This document shows positions 38,224 through 46,509 of a DNA stretch of 64,000 bases, in pieces. Made by a program: the position numbers and the translations under genes. Positions within the stretch are counted from its first letter, which is position 1; each line of letters begins with the position of its first letter. Origin of the DNA: Yeguia hominis. GTDB taxonomy: Bacteria > Bacillota > Clostridia > Oscillospirales > Acutalibacteraceae. A model generated the notes under the pieces. That model saw only the letters and a program-made list of their open reading frames with translations, was not told the DNA's origin and did no database searches. Location of the stretch: NCBI RefSeq assembly GCF_014384705.1, contig NZ_JACRSN010000005.1, positions 95,409 to 159,408 of the forward strand. Reading direction: 5' to 3'.

Positions 38224-38252
38224 TTTACAAAAAAGAGCGCAAGTGATACAAT
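38224..38252 (+). promoter_or_regulatory. Promoter of the sugar transferase-asnA unit
   Basis: TTTACA (38224-38229), 17-base spacer, TACAAT (38247-38252), 53 bases before the start. Confidence 0.7.
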
Positions 38253-38305
38253 GTTTCTATCTCTGCGGACTTCCTGTTCGCTTTTTATAAAAAGGACGGA
38301 AAACC

Positions 38306-39742
38306 ATGAAACGTTTATTCCGAAACTTTCGAAAAGGAATTATCTTTCTTCACAAAGTTTTGATTATTGCAATTACGCTGATTACCTATATGCTCACGTT
38401 GATGCAGTATTATGAAAAGTCCATCTATCACTATAAAGGGAATTATATTCTGGCGCTTCTCTATGTCTTTACGTTCCTGGCCTTTACCGTGACCTACGGC
38501 GGCTTTCGGATTGGAATTCTCCGGCTTCGGGAACTGGTTTTTTCCTATATTCTCTCTGCCACGTTTACGAATGTGATCTCCTATTTTGTCGTTTCGCTGA
38601 TTGTGCGCGGAATGATGAACCCGATCCCGATGTTGTTGCTGACGCTGGTGCAGTCCCTTCTGTGCATGCTGATTTATCTGCAGGCCAACAAGGTCTATTT
38701 CATTCTGTATCCGGCACGCGAGTGCATTGTAATCTGCGCCGGCACGGAGAAGGAACTTTCCATTGTCAAAAAATTTGGCCGGGTCAAAGAGCGTTACAAG
38801 ATTTGCTCGGTTTGCAGCGAATCGCTCGGGTATGAGTTGCTGGTAGAGCGGATTGACCGGTACTCGGCGGTGATTATCGGCAACATCGATCCGATCCTGC
38901 GGCTGCAGCTGATGACGTATTGCTTTGAGCACAGCAAGCGCCTGTTTATTGTGCCGACAATGCAGGATATTATGCTCAACAAAGCGCATGAAACACAGAT
39001 CGGCGATTCGCTCGTCTATCTCTGCAAAAACCGGACGTTTACGATTGAGCAGCTTGCGATGAAGCGGCTGATGGATATCTTGGTTTCCTTGCTGGGTATT
39101 ATCCTTTCTTCTCCGCTGATGCTGTTGGCTGCGATTTTAATCAAAGCGCACGACGGCGGTCCGGTATTCTTCCGGCAGAAACGCTACACGCGCAATCAAA
39201 AGGTATTTACGCTGATCAAATTTCGCAGTATGGTTGTGGATGCGGAAAAGAACGGCGCGGAGTTTTCTTCCCCGAACGACAGCCGGATTACGCCGGTCGG
39301 GAAATTTTTGCGCAGTACCCGGATTGACGAGCTGCCGCAGCTCTTTAATATTTTAAAAGGCGACATGTCGCTGGTCGGACCGCGTCCGGAGCGGATTGAA
39401 AATGTGGACGCATACTGCCGTCTGATGCCGGAATTCAGCTACCGGATGCGCGTAAAGGCCGGACTTACCGGATATGCGCAGATTTACGGCAAGTACAACA
39501 CGACCTTTGAAGAAAAGGTCAAGATGGATATGCTGTATATCGAAAATGCATCGCTGCTGATGGATTTCCGGTTGCTGCTTTCCACGTTAAAGGTCATGTT
39601 TATCAAGGAAAGTACAGAGGGATTTGATCAGGAAAGCGTGAAAGAAATCAAGCAGGTTCAGGCGGAAATCGCAAAGGATCGGCAGCAAAGCGAACAATCA
39701 GAACATGCGGAAGAAACACCATCGGAACGGAGGGGACAATGA
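38306..39742 (+). CDS. Exopolysaccharide polyprenyl glycosylphosphotransferase (sugar transferase)
   Basis: Membrane enzyme that loads the first sugar-phosphate onto undecaprenyl phosphate. 478 residues: about four N-terminal membrane helices, a soluble CoA-binding-like middle, a further helix (LMDILVSLLGIILSSPLMLL), and the bacterial sugar transferase domain with KFRSMVVDAEKNGAEFSSPN, RSTRIDELPQLFNILKGDMS and VGPRPER. The sugar is unknown, and no other polysaccharide genes are adjacent, so it may be an orphan. Its stop overlaps the asnA start (ATGATGA). Confidence 0.88.
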   Translation: MKRLFRNFRKGIIFLHKVLIIAITLITYMLTLMQYYEKSIYHYKGNYILALLYVFTFLAFTVTYGGFRIGILRLRELVFSYILSATFTNVISYFVVSLIVRGMMNPIPMLLLTLVQSLLCMLIYLQANKVYFILYPARECIVICAGTEKELSIVKKFGRVKERYKICSVCSESLGYELLVERIDRYSAVIIGNIDPILRLQLMTYCFEHSKRLFIVPTMQDIMLNKAHETQIGDSLVYLCKNRTFTIEQLAMKRLMDILVSLLGIILSSPLMLLAAILIKAHDGGPVFFRQKRYTRNQKVFTLIKFRSMVVDAEKNGAEFSSPNDSRITPVGKFLRSTRIDELPQLFNILKGDMSLVGPRPERIENVDAYCRLMPEFSYRMRVKAGLTGYAQIYGKYNTTFEEKVKMDMLYIENASLLMDFRLLLSTLKVMFIKESTEGFDQESVKEIKQVQAEIAKDRQQSEQSEHAEETPSERRGQ

Positions 39743-40755
39743 TGAACCATACTGTCATCCCGGAGGGCTATCGGGACAATTTAAGCCTTTATGAAACGCA
39801 GAAGGCGATCGGCCTTTTAAAACGTCTGTTTGAGGATAAGCTTGGCGGTGCGCTGCATTTGCGCCGGGTGTCTGCGCCGCTGTTTGTCGATGCGGCCACC
39901 GGTTTAAACGACGATCTGAACGGCGTGGAGCGTCCGGTTTCCTTCGATATTCCGGCAACCGGCGGCAACGCGCAGGTCGTACACTCACTTGCAAAATGGA
40001 AGCGCATGGCGCTTTACCGGTATGATTTCTTCCCCGGACATGGCCTTTATACGGATATGAATGCCATCCGCCGGGATGAAGCACTGGACAATCTGCATTC
40101 GGTATATGTGGATCAGTGGGACTGGGAAAAGGTCATCACGCGGGAGGAGCGCAACGCGGAATATCTAAAAAAAACAGTCCGCGCAATCGTGGATGCAATT
40201 TGCAGCACGCAGGAGACCTTGTGTGCGGTGTTTCCGCAGCTGTCTTTTGTCAAGCCGGTTGACCGGGAAATCTCTTTTATTACCACGCAGGAGCTGGAGG
40301 ATCTTTATCCCGCGCTTTCTCCGAAGGAGCGGGAAAACGCCTATCTTCGGGAACACCGGACAACATTCCTGATGCAAATCGGCGGGAAACTGCACTCCGG
40401 CATTCCGCACGACGGACGCGCACCGGACTACGACGATTGGACACTCAACGGAGACATTCTCTTTTGGAACGATGTTTTAGGTCAGGCATTTGAGGTCTCT
40501 TCGATGGGGATCCGGGTAGACGAGGCGGCAATGGACCGTCAGCTTCATATTGCCGGTTGCGACCATCGTCGGGAATTGCCGTTCCACAAAATGCTTCTGG
40601 AGGGAAAACTGCCGCTTACCATCGGCGGCGGAATCGGCCAGTCCCGCCTGTGCATGCTGCTGCTCGGAAAAGCGCATATCGGGCAGGTGCAGGCCTCTGT
40701 CTGGGATGCAGAAACCCGTTCAGCCTGTGAGAAGGTCGGCGTGGTGCTGCTGTAA
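39739..40755 (+). CDS. asnA: Aspartate-ammonia ligase
   Basis: Makes asparagine from aspartate and free ammonia with ATP, 338 residues. Family features: class II synthetase-like fold with GYRDNLSLYETQKAIGLLKR, LRRVSAPLFVDAATGLNDDL, and the C-terminal GGGIGQSRLCMLLLGKAHIG. Overlaps the sugar transferase by 4 bases, an unexpected partnership. SD GGAGGGGAC upstream. Followed by a terminator. Confidence 0.95.
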   Translation: MMNHTVIPEGYRDNLSLYETQKAIGLLKRLFEDKLGGALHLRRVSAPLFVDAATGLNDDLNGVERPVSFDIPATGGNAQVVHSLAKWKRMALYRYDFFPGHGLYTDMNAIRRDEALDNLHSVYVDQWDWEKVITREERNAEYLKKTVRAIVDAICSTQETLCAVFPQLSFVKPVDREISFITTQELEDLYPALSPKERENAYLREHRTTFLMQIGGKLHSGIPHDGRAPDYDDWTLNGDILFWNDVLGQAFEVSSMGIRVDEAAMDRQLHIAGCDHRRELPFHKMLLEGKLPLTIGGGIGQSRLCMLLLGKAHIGQVQASVWDAETRSACEKVGVVLL

Positions 40756-40782
40756 ATGCTTTCTGCCAAAAAATAATAAAGA

Positions 40783-40821
40783 AAAGCTGTGCTCTGGTTG
40801 CTTCCAGAACACAGCTTTTTT
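40783..40821 (+). terminator. Terminator after asnA
   Basis: AAGCTGTGCTCTGG pairs with CCAGAACACAGCTT, followed by a T run ending at 40821. Confidence 0.85.
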
Positions 40822-40839
40822 GCTGCAATAGGGCAGGAT

Positions 40840-40947
40840 ATGCAGAAAAAGAAAAAGATCACCTTCTGGGCGGACGTCACCCAAAGGGGTCGCGGAATTG
40901 TAAAAAGAGCCGCCAAACGCGCCGCCGGACAAATCCACACACCCTGA
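40840..40947 (+). CDS. Possible small basic protein
   Basis: A 35-codon reading MQKKKKITFWADVTQRGRGI followed by VKRAAKRAAGQIHTP, rich in Lys and Arg, with a weak AGGA site. It sits directly after the asnA terminator with no visible promoter. It could be chance. Nothing else is seen between asnA and the MerR gene. Confidence 0.2.
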   Translation: MQKKKKITFWADVTQRGRGIVKRAAKRAAGQIHTP

Positions 40948-40992
40948 GATAGGAAATGAACGTTGCGGATGCCCCTAAATCAGGCAAAGAGG

Positions 40993-41733
40993 TTATTGAC
41001 CGCAGTAAGCATGAAGCGCGGCGGCCATGAAATCAGCAGTCCCTTTTCCGTAACGGTCCAGCATTTGCCGAAACCGTTCGTCTCCGGTGTACATGTCTGC
41101 AAGGCAGACTAGAATCTCCTTTGTGCAGGGATATTCGTACTGTGTGATATGCGCCTGCCAGCGTGCGGCCAGCTCCTGTGCAGCCGGCGTGTCCGGCGAT
41201 ACGCCCGCTTTTGCAGCTTTGGCAAATGCGGCGAAAATCGCGTCTGCTTCGGCGCTGACACGGGATTCTTCCTCTGCGGTTCTTCCGCGCCGCTTTTCTT
41301 CACTTTTACGGTAGGCGTCTGTGTTTCCCCAGCGCTGCCGGGCTTCTTCAGCATAGGCTTTTTTGACGGCGGAAAGCGATTCCGCGGTTGTTTTCATTGG
41401 ATGCATCTCGATCTCTCCTAATGTTTCATCGACAAGACGCAGCAGGCTGTCAATGTGGCGGCGCTGAAGCAGGAGAAGCTCCCGGTGCTGCCGAAGTGCC
41501 TGCCGGCTGTCATAATCGGGACGAGAGAGAATATGGGCAATTTCTTTGAGCGGAAACGCAAGCTCGCGGTAAAACAAAATCTGCTGCAGACGGGCCAGTT
41601 CTGCGCTGCCATAATATCGATATCCGGCAGCTGTTGTCCCAGCGGGGTTCAGAAGGCCGATCTCATCATAGTAGTGCAGGGTGCGCACGCTGACGCCCAT
41701 CTGTTTGGCGACTTCACTTACGGTTAGTTTCAT
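40993..41733 (-). CDS. MerR-family transcriptional regulator with TipAS domain
   Basis: Ligand-responsive activator, 246 residues. N-terminal MerR helix-turn-helix (TVSEVAKQMGVSVRTLHYYD, then IGLLNPAGTTAAGYRYYG), coiled-coil dimer helix (QHRELLLLQRRHIDSLLRLV), and a C-terminal TipAS-like domain (about 125-246), which in relatives binds thiopeptide or other drugs. Start ATG at 41733 after AAGGA. The target is not evident; self-regulation or control of neighbours is inference. Confidence 0.88.
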   Translation of the reverse strand: MKLTVSEVAKQMGVSVRTLHYYDEIGLLNPAGTTAAGYRYYGSAELARLQQILFYRELAFPLKEIAHILSRPDYDSRQALRQHRELLLLQRRHIDSLLRLVDETLGEIEMHPMKTTAESLSAVKKAYAEEARQRWGNTDAYRKSEEKRRGRTAEEESRVSAEADAIFAAFAKAAKAGVSPDTPAAQELAARWQAHITQYEYPCTKEILVCLADMYTGDERFRQMLDRYGKGTADFMAAALHAYCGQ

Positions 41734-41858
41734 ATCCGGCACGTTCCTTTTTTGGTTCTCTCTGTCCTTACCATTACCATACACGATGCCGTAACGTCAG
41801 AGTCAATCCTTTTTTTGAAAAAATTTTCAGAAAGGCGGATGCCAGAAATTTACCGGAT

Positions 41859-42428
41859 TTATTCCGCTTTGGGAAGCAGTCCCAGTTCTGCCGCAAAAGG
41901 TTTCATGCCTTCGATGCACAGGCCGGTCACTTCAGGAACATCCATGCCGAGCATTTCAGCGCCTTTGGTAATCAGAGCCCGGTCGCAGCCGGCAGCAAAT
42001 TTTTTATCCTTGAATTTCTTCATCACGCTTTTTACAGTCAGATCTGTGATGCCGAGCGGGCGCATCCGCGCGCAGGCGTGGATGATACCGGTCAGCTCAT
42101 CCACGATGAAGAGACTTTTCTCCAAATTGGTTTCGGGCAGCACGTCTGTGCAGATGGAATAGCCGTGGGAAAGAATGGCGCGGATGAATTCCGGCGCAAT
42201 GCCCTCCTTTGACAGCATTTCTTCCGTGTGCTGCAAATGCTCTTCAGGATACTGTTCATAGTCGACATCGTGCAAATAGCCGACAGCGCGCCAGAGCTCT
42301 TCATCTTCCCCAAAATGGCGGGCCATTGCGCCCATCGCACCGCTGACAGCGATGGCATGGGTGAAGAGGTGCGGTTCTGTGGTGTACTTTGCGAGAATGG
42401 TTTTTGCGGTTTCCATGTTGAGATTCAT
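41859..42428 (-). CDS. HD domain-containing phosphohydrolase-like protein
   Basis: Protein of 189 residues with the metal-binding HD motif in VGYLHDVDYEQYPEEHLQHT (about 50-69) and an earlier His in PHLFTHAIAVSGAMGA. This is the HDIG/uncharacterised HD family; its substrate is unknown. Last gene of a five-gene minus-strand cassette and overlaps the gene before it by 4 bases (ATGA). Confidence 0.82.
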   Translation of the reverse strand: MNLNMETAKTILAKYTTEPHLFTHAIAVSGAMGAMARHFGEDEELWRAVGYLHDVDYEQYPEEHLQHTEEMLSKEGIAPEFIRAILSHGYSICTDVLPETNLEKSLFIVDELTGIIHACARMRPLGITDLTVKSVMKKFKDKKFAAGCDRALITKGAEMLGMDVPEVTGLCIEGMKPFAAELGLLPKAE

Positions 42429-43027
42429 TTTTCAGGACTCCTTTTTTCAGGCTCGCCGGAATCGGGTTCGGCGGTCAGATTTACAAAAATCGGGCGATGC
42501 CCGGTATAAGGCAAAAATCGGTCAAGAAGGTCAGAGGTTCGCATCACGAGAGACGAGGTGTTGATACAGGGATGACAGCGAAAATATGCCGCCTGTGCGA
42601 CGTCACGATCCATTAACAGCTGAACGCGGTGGTCGGGATCGTTCATCAGGCCCAGAATGCTGACGGATCCGGGTGTCAGGTCAAGATATTGCAGCAGCGC
42701 TTCCGCACTTGCAAAGGAAAGGCGTGCGGACTGAATTTGGTGGCTGAGCTGTTTGGTGCGAAAAGGTTTTTCGCCAGGCATGACCAGCAGATAAAAGGCG
42801 GTTTTCTGCCGGTTGCACAGAAAGAGATTTTTACAGATTCCATGCCCGATGACCTGTTCCACTGCCGCACATTCGGCGATGGTGTCAGCCGGAGAATGAT
42901 CCGCCCGCTGAAAAGGAATGTGCAGCTGTTCCAGAAGATCATAGCAGCGGAGCTCTTTTGGGAGGCGTCCGGCGTTGGATGCCGGGCGGCCGGTATATAA
43001 GACCGGATCAAGAAAAAAATCGCTCAT
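42425..43027 (-). CDS. YbaK/ProX-type aminoacyl-tRNA deacylase
   Basis: Probable trans-editing enzyme that clears mischarged prolyl-tRNA, 200 residues. The YbaK domain starts near residue 28 (DLLEQLHIPFQRADHSPADT) and includes CKNLFLCNRQKTAFYLLVMP, LTPGSVSILGLMNDPDHRVQ and the C-terminal HPCINTSSLVM, typical of the PrdX/ProX group. It is not next to proS. Coupled by ATGA overlaps to both neighbours. Confidence 0.86.
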   Translation of the reverse strand: MSDFFLDPVLYTGRPASNAGRLPKELRCYDLLEQLHIPFQRADHSPADTIAECAAVEQVIGHGICKNLFLCNRQKTAFYLLVMPGEKPFRTKQLSHQIQSARLSFASAEALLQYLDLTPGSVSILGLMNDPDHRVQLLMDRDVAQAAYFRCHPCINTSSLVMRTSDLLDRFLPYTGHRPIFVNLTAEPDSGEPEKRSPEK

Positions 43028-43251
43028 CGCGCGTCATCTCCTTCTGCAATTCTGGTAAACCGCTGCAGGCGGACGCCGTCCCGCTCCAGAAATTCGTCCC
43101 ACATGTTTGCCGGACGTACCCAAAACGCGCCGTCGGCAAGCGACTGGTAAACGACCAGCTCTTCCAAGGTTTCGGAATGGCGGGCCATACCGAGCACACG
43201 GTACATGCCGCCTTTGAAATGCCGGTAAATCCCCGGCGTGATCTGGCTCAT
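43024..43251 (-). CDS. DUF1653 domain-containing protein
   Basis: Small protein of 75 residues beginning MSQITPGIYRHFKGGMYRVL and continuing ARHSETLEELVVYQSLADG, the DUF1653 pattern. Function unknown. Start ATG at 43251 with AAGGA upstream; overlaps the SprT-like gene and the YbaK gene by 4 bases each. Confidence 0.85.
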   Translation of the reverse strand: MSQITPGIYRHFKGGMYRVLGMARHSETLEELVVYQSLADGAFWVRPANMWDEFLERDGVRLQRFTRIAEGDDAR

Positions 43252-43739
43252 AAAGATCCTTCTTTCGTTACAGAAAGTGTCCCGCCGCACGCACAGCGAT
43301 AGCGCTCCGGATGCCGGGTCAAAGGGGATGACCGGTAACGGGGAATGCTTTTTCCGCAGACTGTGCAGCGGACGATGTATTTGGCGGCTGGGGCTTTTGT
43401 CCCAAGCGCGAGATCCGTAGTGGTACAGGAAATCGGATAGCCGAATGCCGCTTGCATTCGTGCGGCATATCGTTTCCAGCGCGTTCCGTGATTCATGCAT
43501 CCATAGCAGGTGTGCAGCAGTTCATGTGCAAGCACGGTGCAGCAGGCCGCTTCGGATCCGGAGAGCAGTCTCGCAGAAAGTTCGATCCGATAATAGTTTC
43601 CCTCCCGCAGACAGCGGCCGAATCGCCGGAGTGCACGGGTGTTGATTTGAACATGCGGGTCGATTTTGGCGGCAAGCGGAATCCCGAGACTTCGGGCCTG
43701 CCGGATGACCAGGGCAAGAAGGGCATCCGGTTGGTTCAT
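43248..43739 (-). CDS. SprT-like zinc metallopeptidase domain protein
   Basis: 163-residue protein with the zincin motif LAHELLHTCYGCMNHG (HELLH, third ligand His) near 70-85, and a C-terminal zinc ribbon (CTVCGK, CACGG). It resembles SprT/Spartan proteases without other domains. Whether it digests DNA-protein crosslinks as Spartan does is unknown. Coupled to the neighbouring genes by ATGA overlaps. Confidence 0.84.
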   Translation of the reverse strand: MNQPDALLALVIRQARSLGIPLAAKIDPHVQINTRALRRFGRCLREGNYYRIELSARLLSGSEAACCTVLAHELLHTCYGCMNHGTRWKRYAARMQAAFGYPISCTTTDLALGTKAPAAKYIVRCTVCGKSIPRYRSSPLTRHPERYRCACGGTLSVTKEGSL

Positions 43740-44182
43740 GGCGTGCGCTTCGTTTCGGAGAGCATCCGGACCAGTGCTTCCCGGAACCGTACATTCTGCT
43801 CCGGCGTGCGTTTTTTCGGACCTTTCAGCCGTCCGCCGGACATGCGGATTTTTTTCGCTGTATGCCGCGCCAAAAGAAGCGCGTCGATGTTCTGGTCATC
43901 ATACCGCATACCGTCCTGATTGATTACGAACGCACCGCGCGCAAGGCACATGGCGGCAAGCCCATAGTCCTGTGTGACGACAAGATCTCCGCGATGCACG
44001 AGATTGACCAGCATAAAGTCGGCGCTGTCGGCGCCTTTGGAGACGACGATCGTTCGGACGCCCGGGCGATCAAACTGATGCGCGGTGTCGCAGACAAGCG
44101 TACAGGGAATCTGCAAGCGAACTGCTTCCGTAATTGCAAGATCCACTACAGGGCAGCCGTCCGCATCAATCAAAAGCTGCAT
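43736..44182 (-). CDS. YaiI/YqxD-family protein (DUF188, PIN-like)
   Basis: 148-residue protein starting MQLLIDADGCPVVDLAITEA, with conserved acidic residues in DSADFMLVNLV, VTQDYGLAAMCLARGA and the basic KKIRMSGGRLKGPKKRTPEQ. The fold is PIN-like, suggesting nuclease activity, not demonstrated. First gene of the cassette, with its own promoter at 44243-44271. Confidence 0.88.
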   Translation of the reverse strand: MQLLIDADGCPVVDLAITEAVRLQIPCTLVCDTAHQFDRPGVRTIVVSKGADSADFMLVNLVHRGDLVVTQDYGLAAMCLARGAFVINQDGMRYDDQNIDALLLARHTAKKIRMSGGRLKGPKKRTPEQNVRFREALVRMLSETKRTP

Positions 44183-44242
44183 GAAAAGTTCACCCCTTCT
44201 TCGGACAGGTCTAGGAAGGAAACCACGAACCCGCTTGTCCTT

Positions 44243-44271
44243 ATTATAAAGAAAAGATTGTACATTTGCAA
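44243..44271 (-). promoter_or_regulatory. Promoter of the YaiI-HD cassette
   Basis: On the minus strand TTGCAA (44266-44271), 17-base spacer, TATAAT (44243-44248). The -35 is shared with the divergent gnd promoter because TTGCAA is self-complementary. Confidence 0.75.
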
Positions 44272-44293
44272 ATCCGGGCGGGAATGTTATAAT
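44266..44293 (+). promoter_or_regulatory. Promoter of gnd
   Basis: TTGCAA (44266-44271), 16-base spacer, TATAAT (44288-44293), 79 bases before gnd. The hexamer is the same one used by the minus-strand promoter. Confidence 0.75.
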
Positions 44294-44371
44294 AAATAGC
44301 TGAATGATGGTTTTCCAAAAGAGGAAAAGCCGTAAAAAACCAAATGGATCAAAATGTCAAGGAGGAAAGAC

Positions 44372-45823
44372 ATGGGGAACGCAGATATTGCGATGATCGG
44401 CCTCGCCGTGATGGGCGAAAATCTGGCCCTGAACATCGAGAGCCGGGGATTTTCGGTTGCAGTGTATGATATTGCGGAAGGCGCCGTGGATCGTTTTCTC
44501 AGCGGACGCGGAAATGGGAAGCGTTTTTTGGGCGCACATTCCCTCGAAGAGCTGACCTCTCTGCTGAAGCGGCCGCGGAAGATCATGATGATGATTAAAG
44601 CAGGTTCGCCGGTCGATGAGACCATTGAAAAGCTGCTGCCGTATCTTGACGCCGGAGATATTCTGATCGATGGCGGGAATTCCCATTTTCCGGACACAGA
44701 ACGGCGGGTAAAAGCGCTGGAAAGCCGGGGGCTGCTCTATATTGGAACCGGCGTTTCAGGCGGCGGAGAAGGCGCGCTGAAGGGTCCCTCTCTCATGCCG
44801 GGCGGTTCTCCGGAAGCATGGCCGGCGGTTCGTCCGATTTTGCAGGCCATTTGTGCCAAAGCCGACGGCGCGCCCTGCTGCGAATGGGTCGGAGAAGGCG
44901 GTGCGGGCCATTTTGTAAAGATGGTGCACAATGGAATTGAATATGGAGATATGCAGCTGATTTGCGAAGTGTATGCCCTGATGAAGGATTGGCTCGGCAT
45001 GACGCCGGAAGAGATGCAGGCCGTATTTGCGGAGTGGAACCGCGGAGACCTGAACAGCTACCTGATTGAAATTACTGCAGACATTCTGCAAAAGAAAGAT
45101 ACGGACGGGGCACCGCTGCTCGACCATATTTTGGATGCGGCAGGTCAGAAGGGAACCGGAAAATGGACAGGAATTGCCGCACTGGAAGAAGGCGTGCCGC
45201 TGACGCTGATCGGAGAAGCGGTTTTTGCCCGTTGCCTGAGCGCAATGAAAGAAGAGCGGGTCCGGGCGTCGAAGGTGCTTTCCGGGCCGAAAAAAACGCC
45301 TCCCCAGGACAGGGAAGCGTTTGTTCGGGATTTAAAGGATGCTTTGTATGCCGCAAAGCTGATTTCCTATGCGCAGGGCTACACGCTGATGCGCGCCGCT
45401 GCAAAGGCATACGGCTGGAATCTGCACTATGGCAATATCGCGCTGATGTGGCGCGGCGGGTGTATCATTCGCAGTGCGTTTCTGGGAGATATCAAGGCGG
45501 CGTTCGACCGCAATCCGGAGCTGGAAAACCTACTGCTGGATGATTCTTTCCGGGCGCGGATTGAAGCGGCGCAGGACGGCTGGCGCAGAGTCTGTGCAGC
45601 AGCGATGCTGCAGGGTGTTCCGGCTCCGGCGATGACCGTAGCGCTCAGCTATTACGACGGATATCGCTCCGAACGGCTTCCGGCCAATCTTTTACAGGCA
45701 CAGCGCGACTACTTCGGCGCCCATACCTATGAACGCATCGATGCGCCGCGCGGAAAAGCGTTTCACACAGACTGGACGGGCGAGAGCGCGCAGGGTGCGG
45801 TTTCGTCGACGTATAATGCGTAA
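44372..45823 (+). CDS. gnd: 6-phosphogluconate dehydrogenase, decarboxylating
   Basis: Oxidises 6-phosphogluconate to ribulose-5-phosphate with NADP+, 483 residues. Visible: GLAVMGENLALNIESRG, DGGNSHFPDTERRVKALES, GVSGGGEGALKGPSLMPGG, catalytic KMVHNGIEYGDMQLICE and the C-terminal YFGAHTYERIDAPRGKAFHT. Start ATG at 44372 after AAGGAGG. Its stop directly abuts the stop of the convergent deaminase gene, leaving no room for a terminator. Confidence 0.96.
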   Translation: MGNADIAMIGLAVMGENLALNIESRGFSVAVYDIAEGAVDRFLSGRGNGKRFLGAHSLEELTSLLKRPRKIMMMIKAGSPVDETIEKLLPYLDAGDILIDGGNSHFPDTERRVKALESRGLLYIGTGVSGGGEGALKGPSLMPGGSPEAWPAVRPILQAICAKADGAPCCEWVGEGGAGHFVKMVHNGIEYGDMQLICEVYALMKDWLGMTPEEMQAVFAEWNRGDLNSYLIEITADILQKKDTDGAPLLDHILDAAGQKGTGKWTGIAALEEGVPLTLIGEAVFARCLSAMKEERVRASKVLSGPKKTPPQDREAFVRDLKDALYAAKLISYAQGYTLMRAAAKAYGWNLHYGNIALMWRGGCIIRSAFLGDIKAAFDRNPELENLLLDDSFRARIEAAQDGWRRVCAAAMLQGVPAPAMTVALSYYDGYRSERLPANLLQAQRDYFGAHTYERIDAPRGKAFHTDWTGESAQGAVSSTYNA

Positions 45824-46318
45824 TCAATAGCCGAAAACACCGTCCAGGGATTCATCATGTTCAACCCATTCCGAAACAGAGATGGATTTGAAATCATTTT
45901 TATTCAGGCGAACGATCACGCGGTCAATTCCGGCGTTGATAATCTGACGCTTGCACATGGAACAGGAGGATGCGTCTTCGACGTATTCTCCTGTTTCGCA
46001 ATCAATCCCAACCAGGTACAGCGTTGCACCGATCATGTCATTGCGTGCGGCACTGATGATGGCATTGGCCTCCGCGTGTACAGAGCGACAGACCTCGTAT
46101 CGCTCTCCGCGCGGAATTTTCAGTTCGACCCGGATGCACCGGCCGAGGTCGATACAATTCTTCCGTCCGCGCGGCGCGCCGTTGTATCCCGAGGAAATCA
46201 CCTCATCGTGATTGACGATAATGGCGCCGAAATTGCGGCGTAAGCATGTTCCGCGTTCGGAAACGGTTTCTGCGATGTCCAGGTAGTAATTTTCTTTATC
46301 TCTTCTGGTAAGGCTCAT
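45824..46318 (-). CDS. Deoxycytidylate (dCMP) deaminase family protein
   Basis: Zinc deaminase of 164 residues giving dUMP for dTMP synthesis. Zinc site HAEANAI (about 68-74) and SSCSMCKRQI (about 98-107); GAIIVNHDEVISSGYNGAPR is typical of the ComEB/dCMP deaminase group. ATG at 46318 after AAAGGAG; longer readings lack a site. Convergent with gnd. Confidence 0.88.
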   Translation of the reverse strand: MSLTRRDKENYYLDIAETVSERGTCLRRNFGAIIVNHDEVISSGYNGAPRGRKNCIDLGRCIRVELKIPRGERYEVCRSVHAEANAIISAARNDMIGATLYLVGIDCETGEYVEDASSCSMCKRQIINAGIDRVIVRLNKNDFKSISVSEWVEHDESLDGVFGY

Positions 46319-46509
46319 GGAGAATGCTCCTTTCAGGGGGTTAAAATGGATATGCATCAAAAAAGCGGTAACCGCTTAAAAAACTATCATAAAAAATTTT
46401 GGGAAGGAAGTCAACGTTCTGTTCGGGTACAGCAGCGCCGTCCTTTACTTTTTCCGGGCTTGATGGTATACTGAAAGGCAGAAACTGCATCGGCAGCGGG
46501 AGGCATTTT

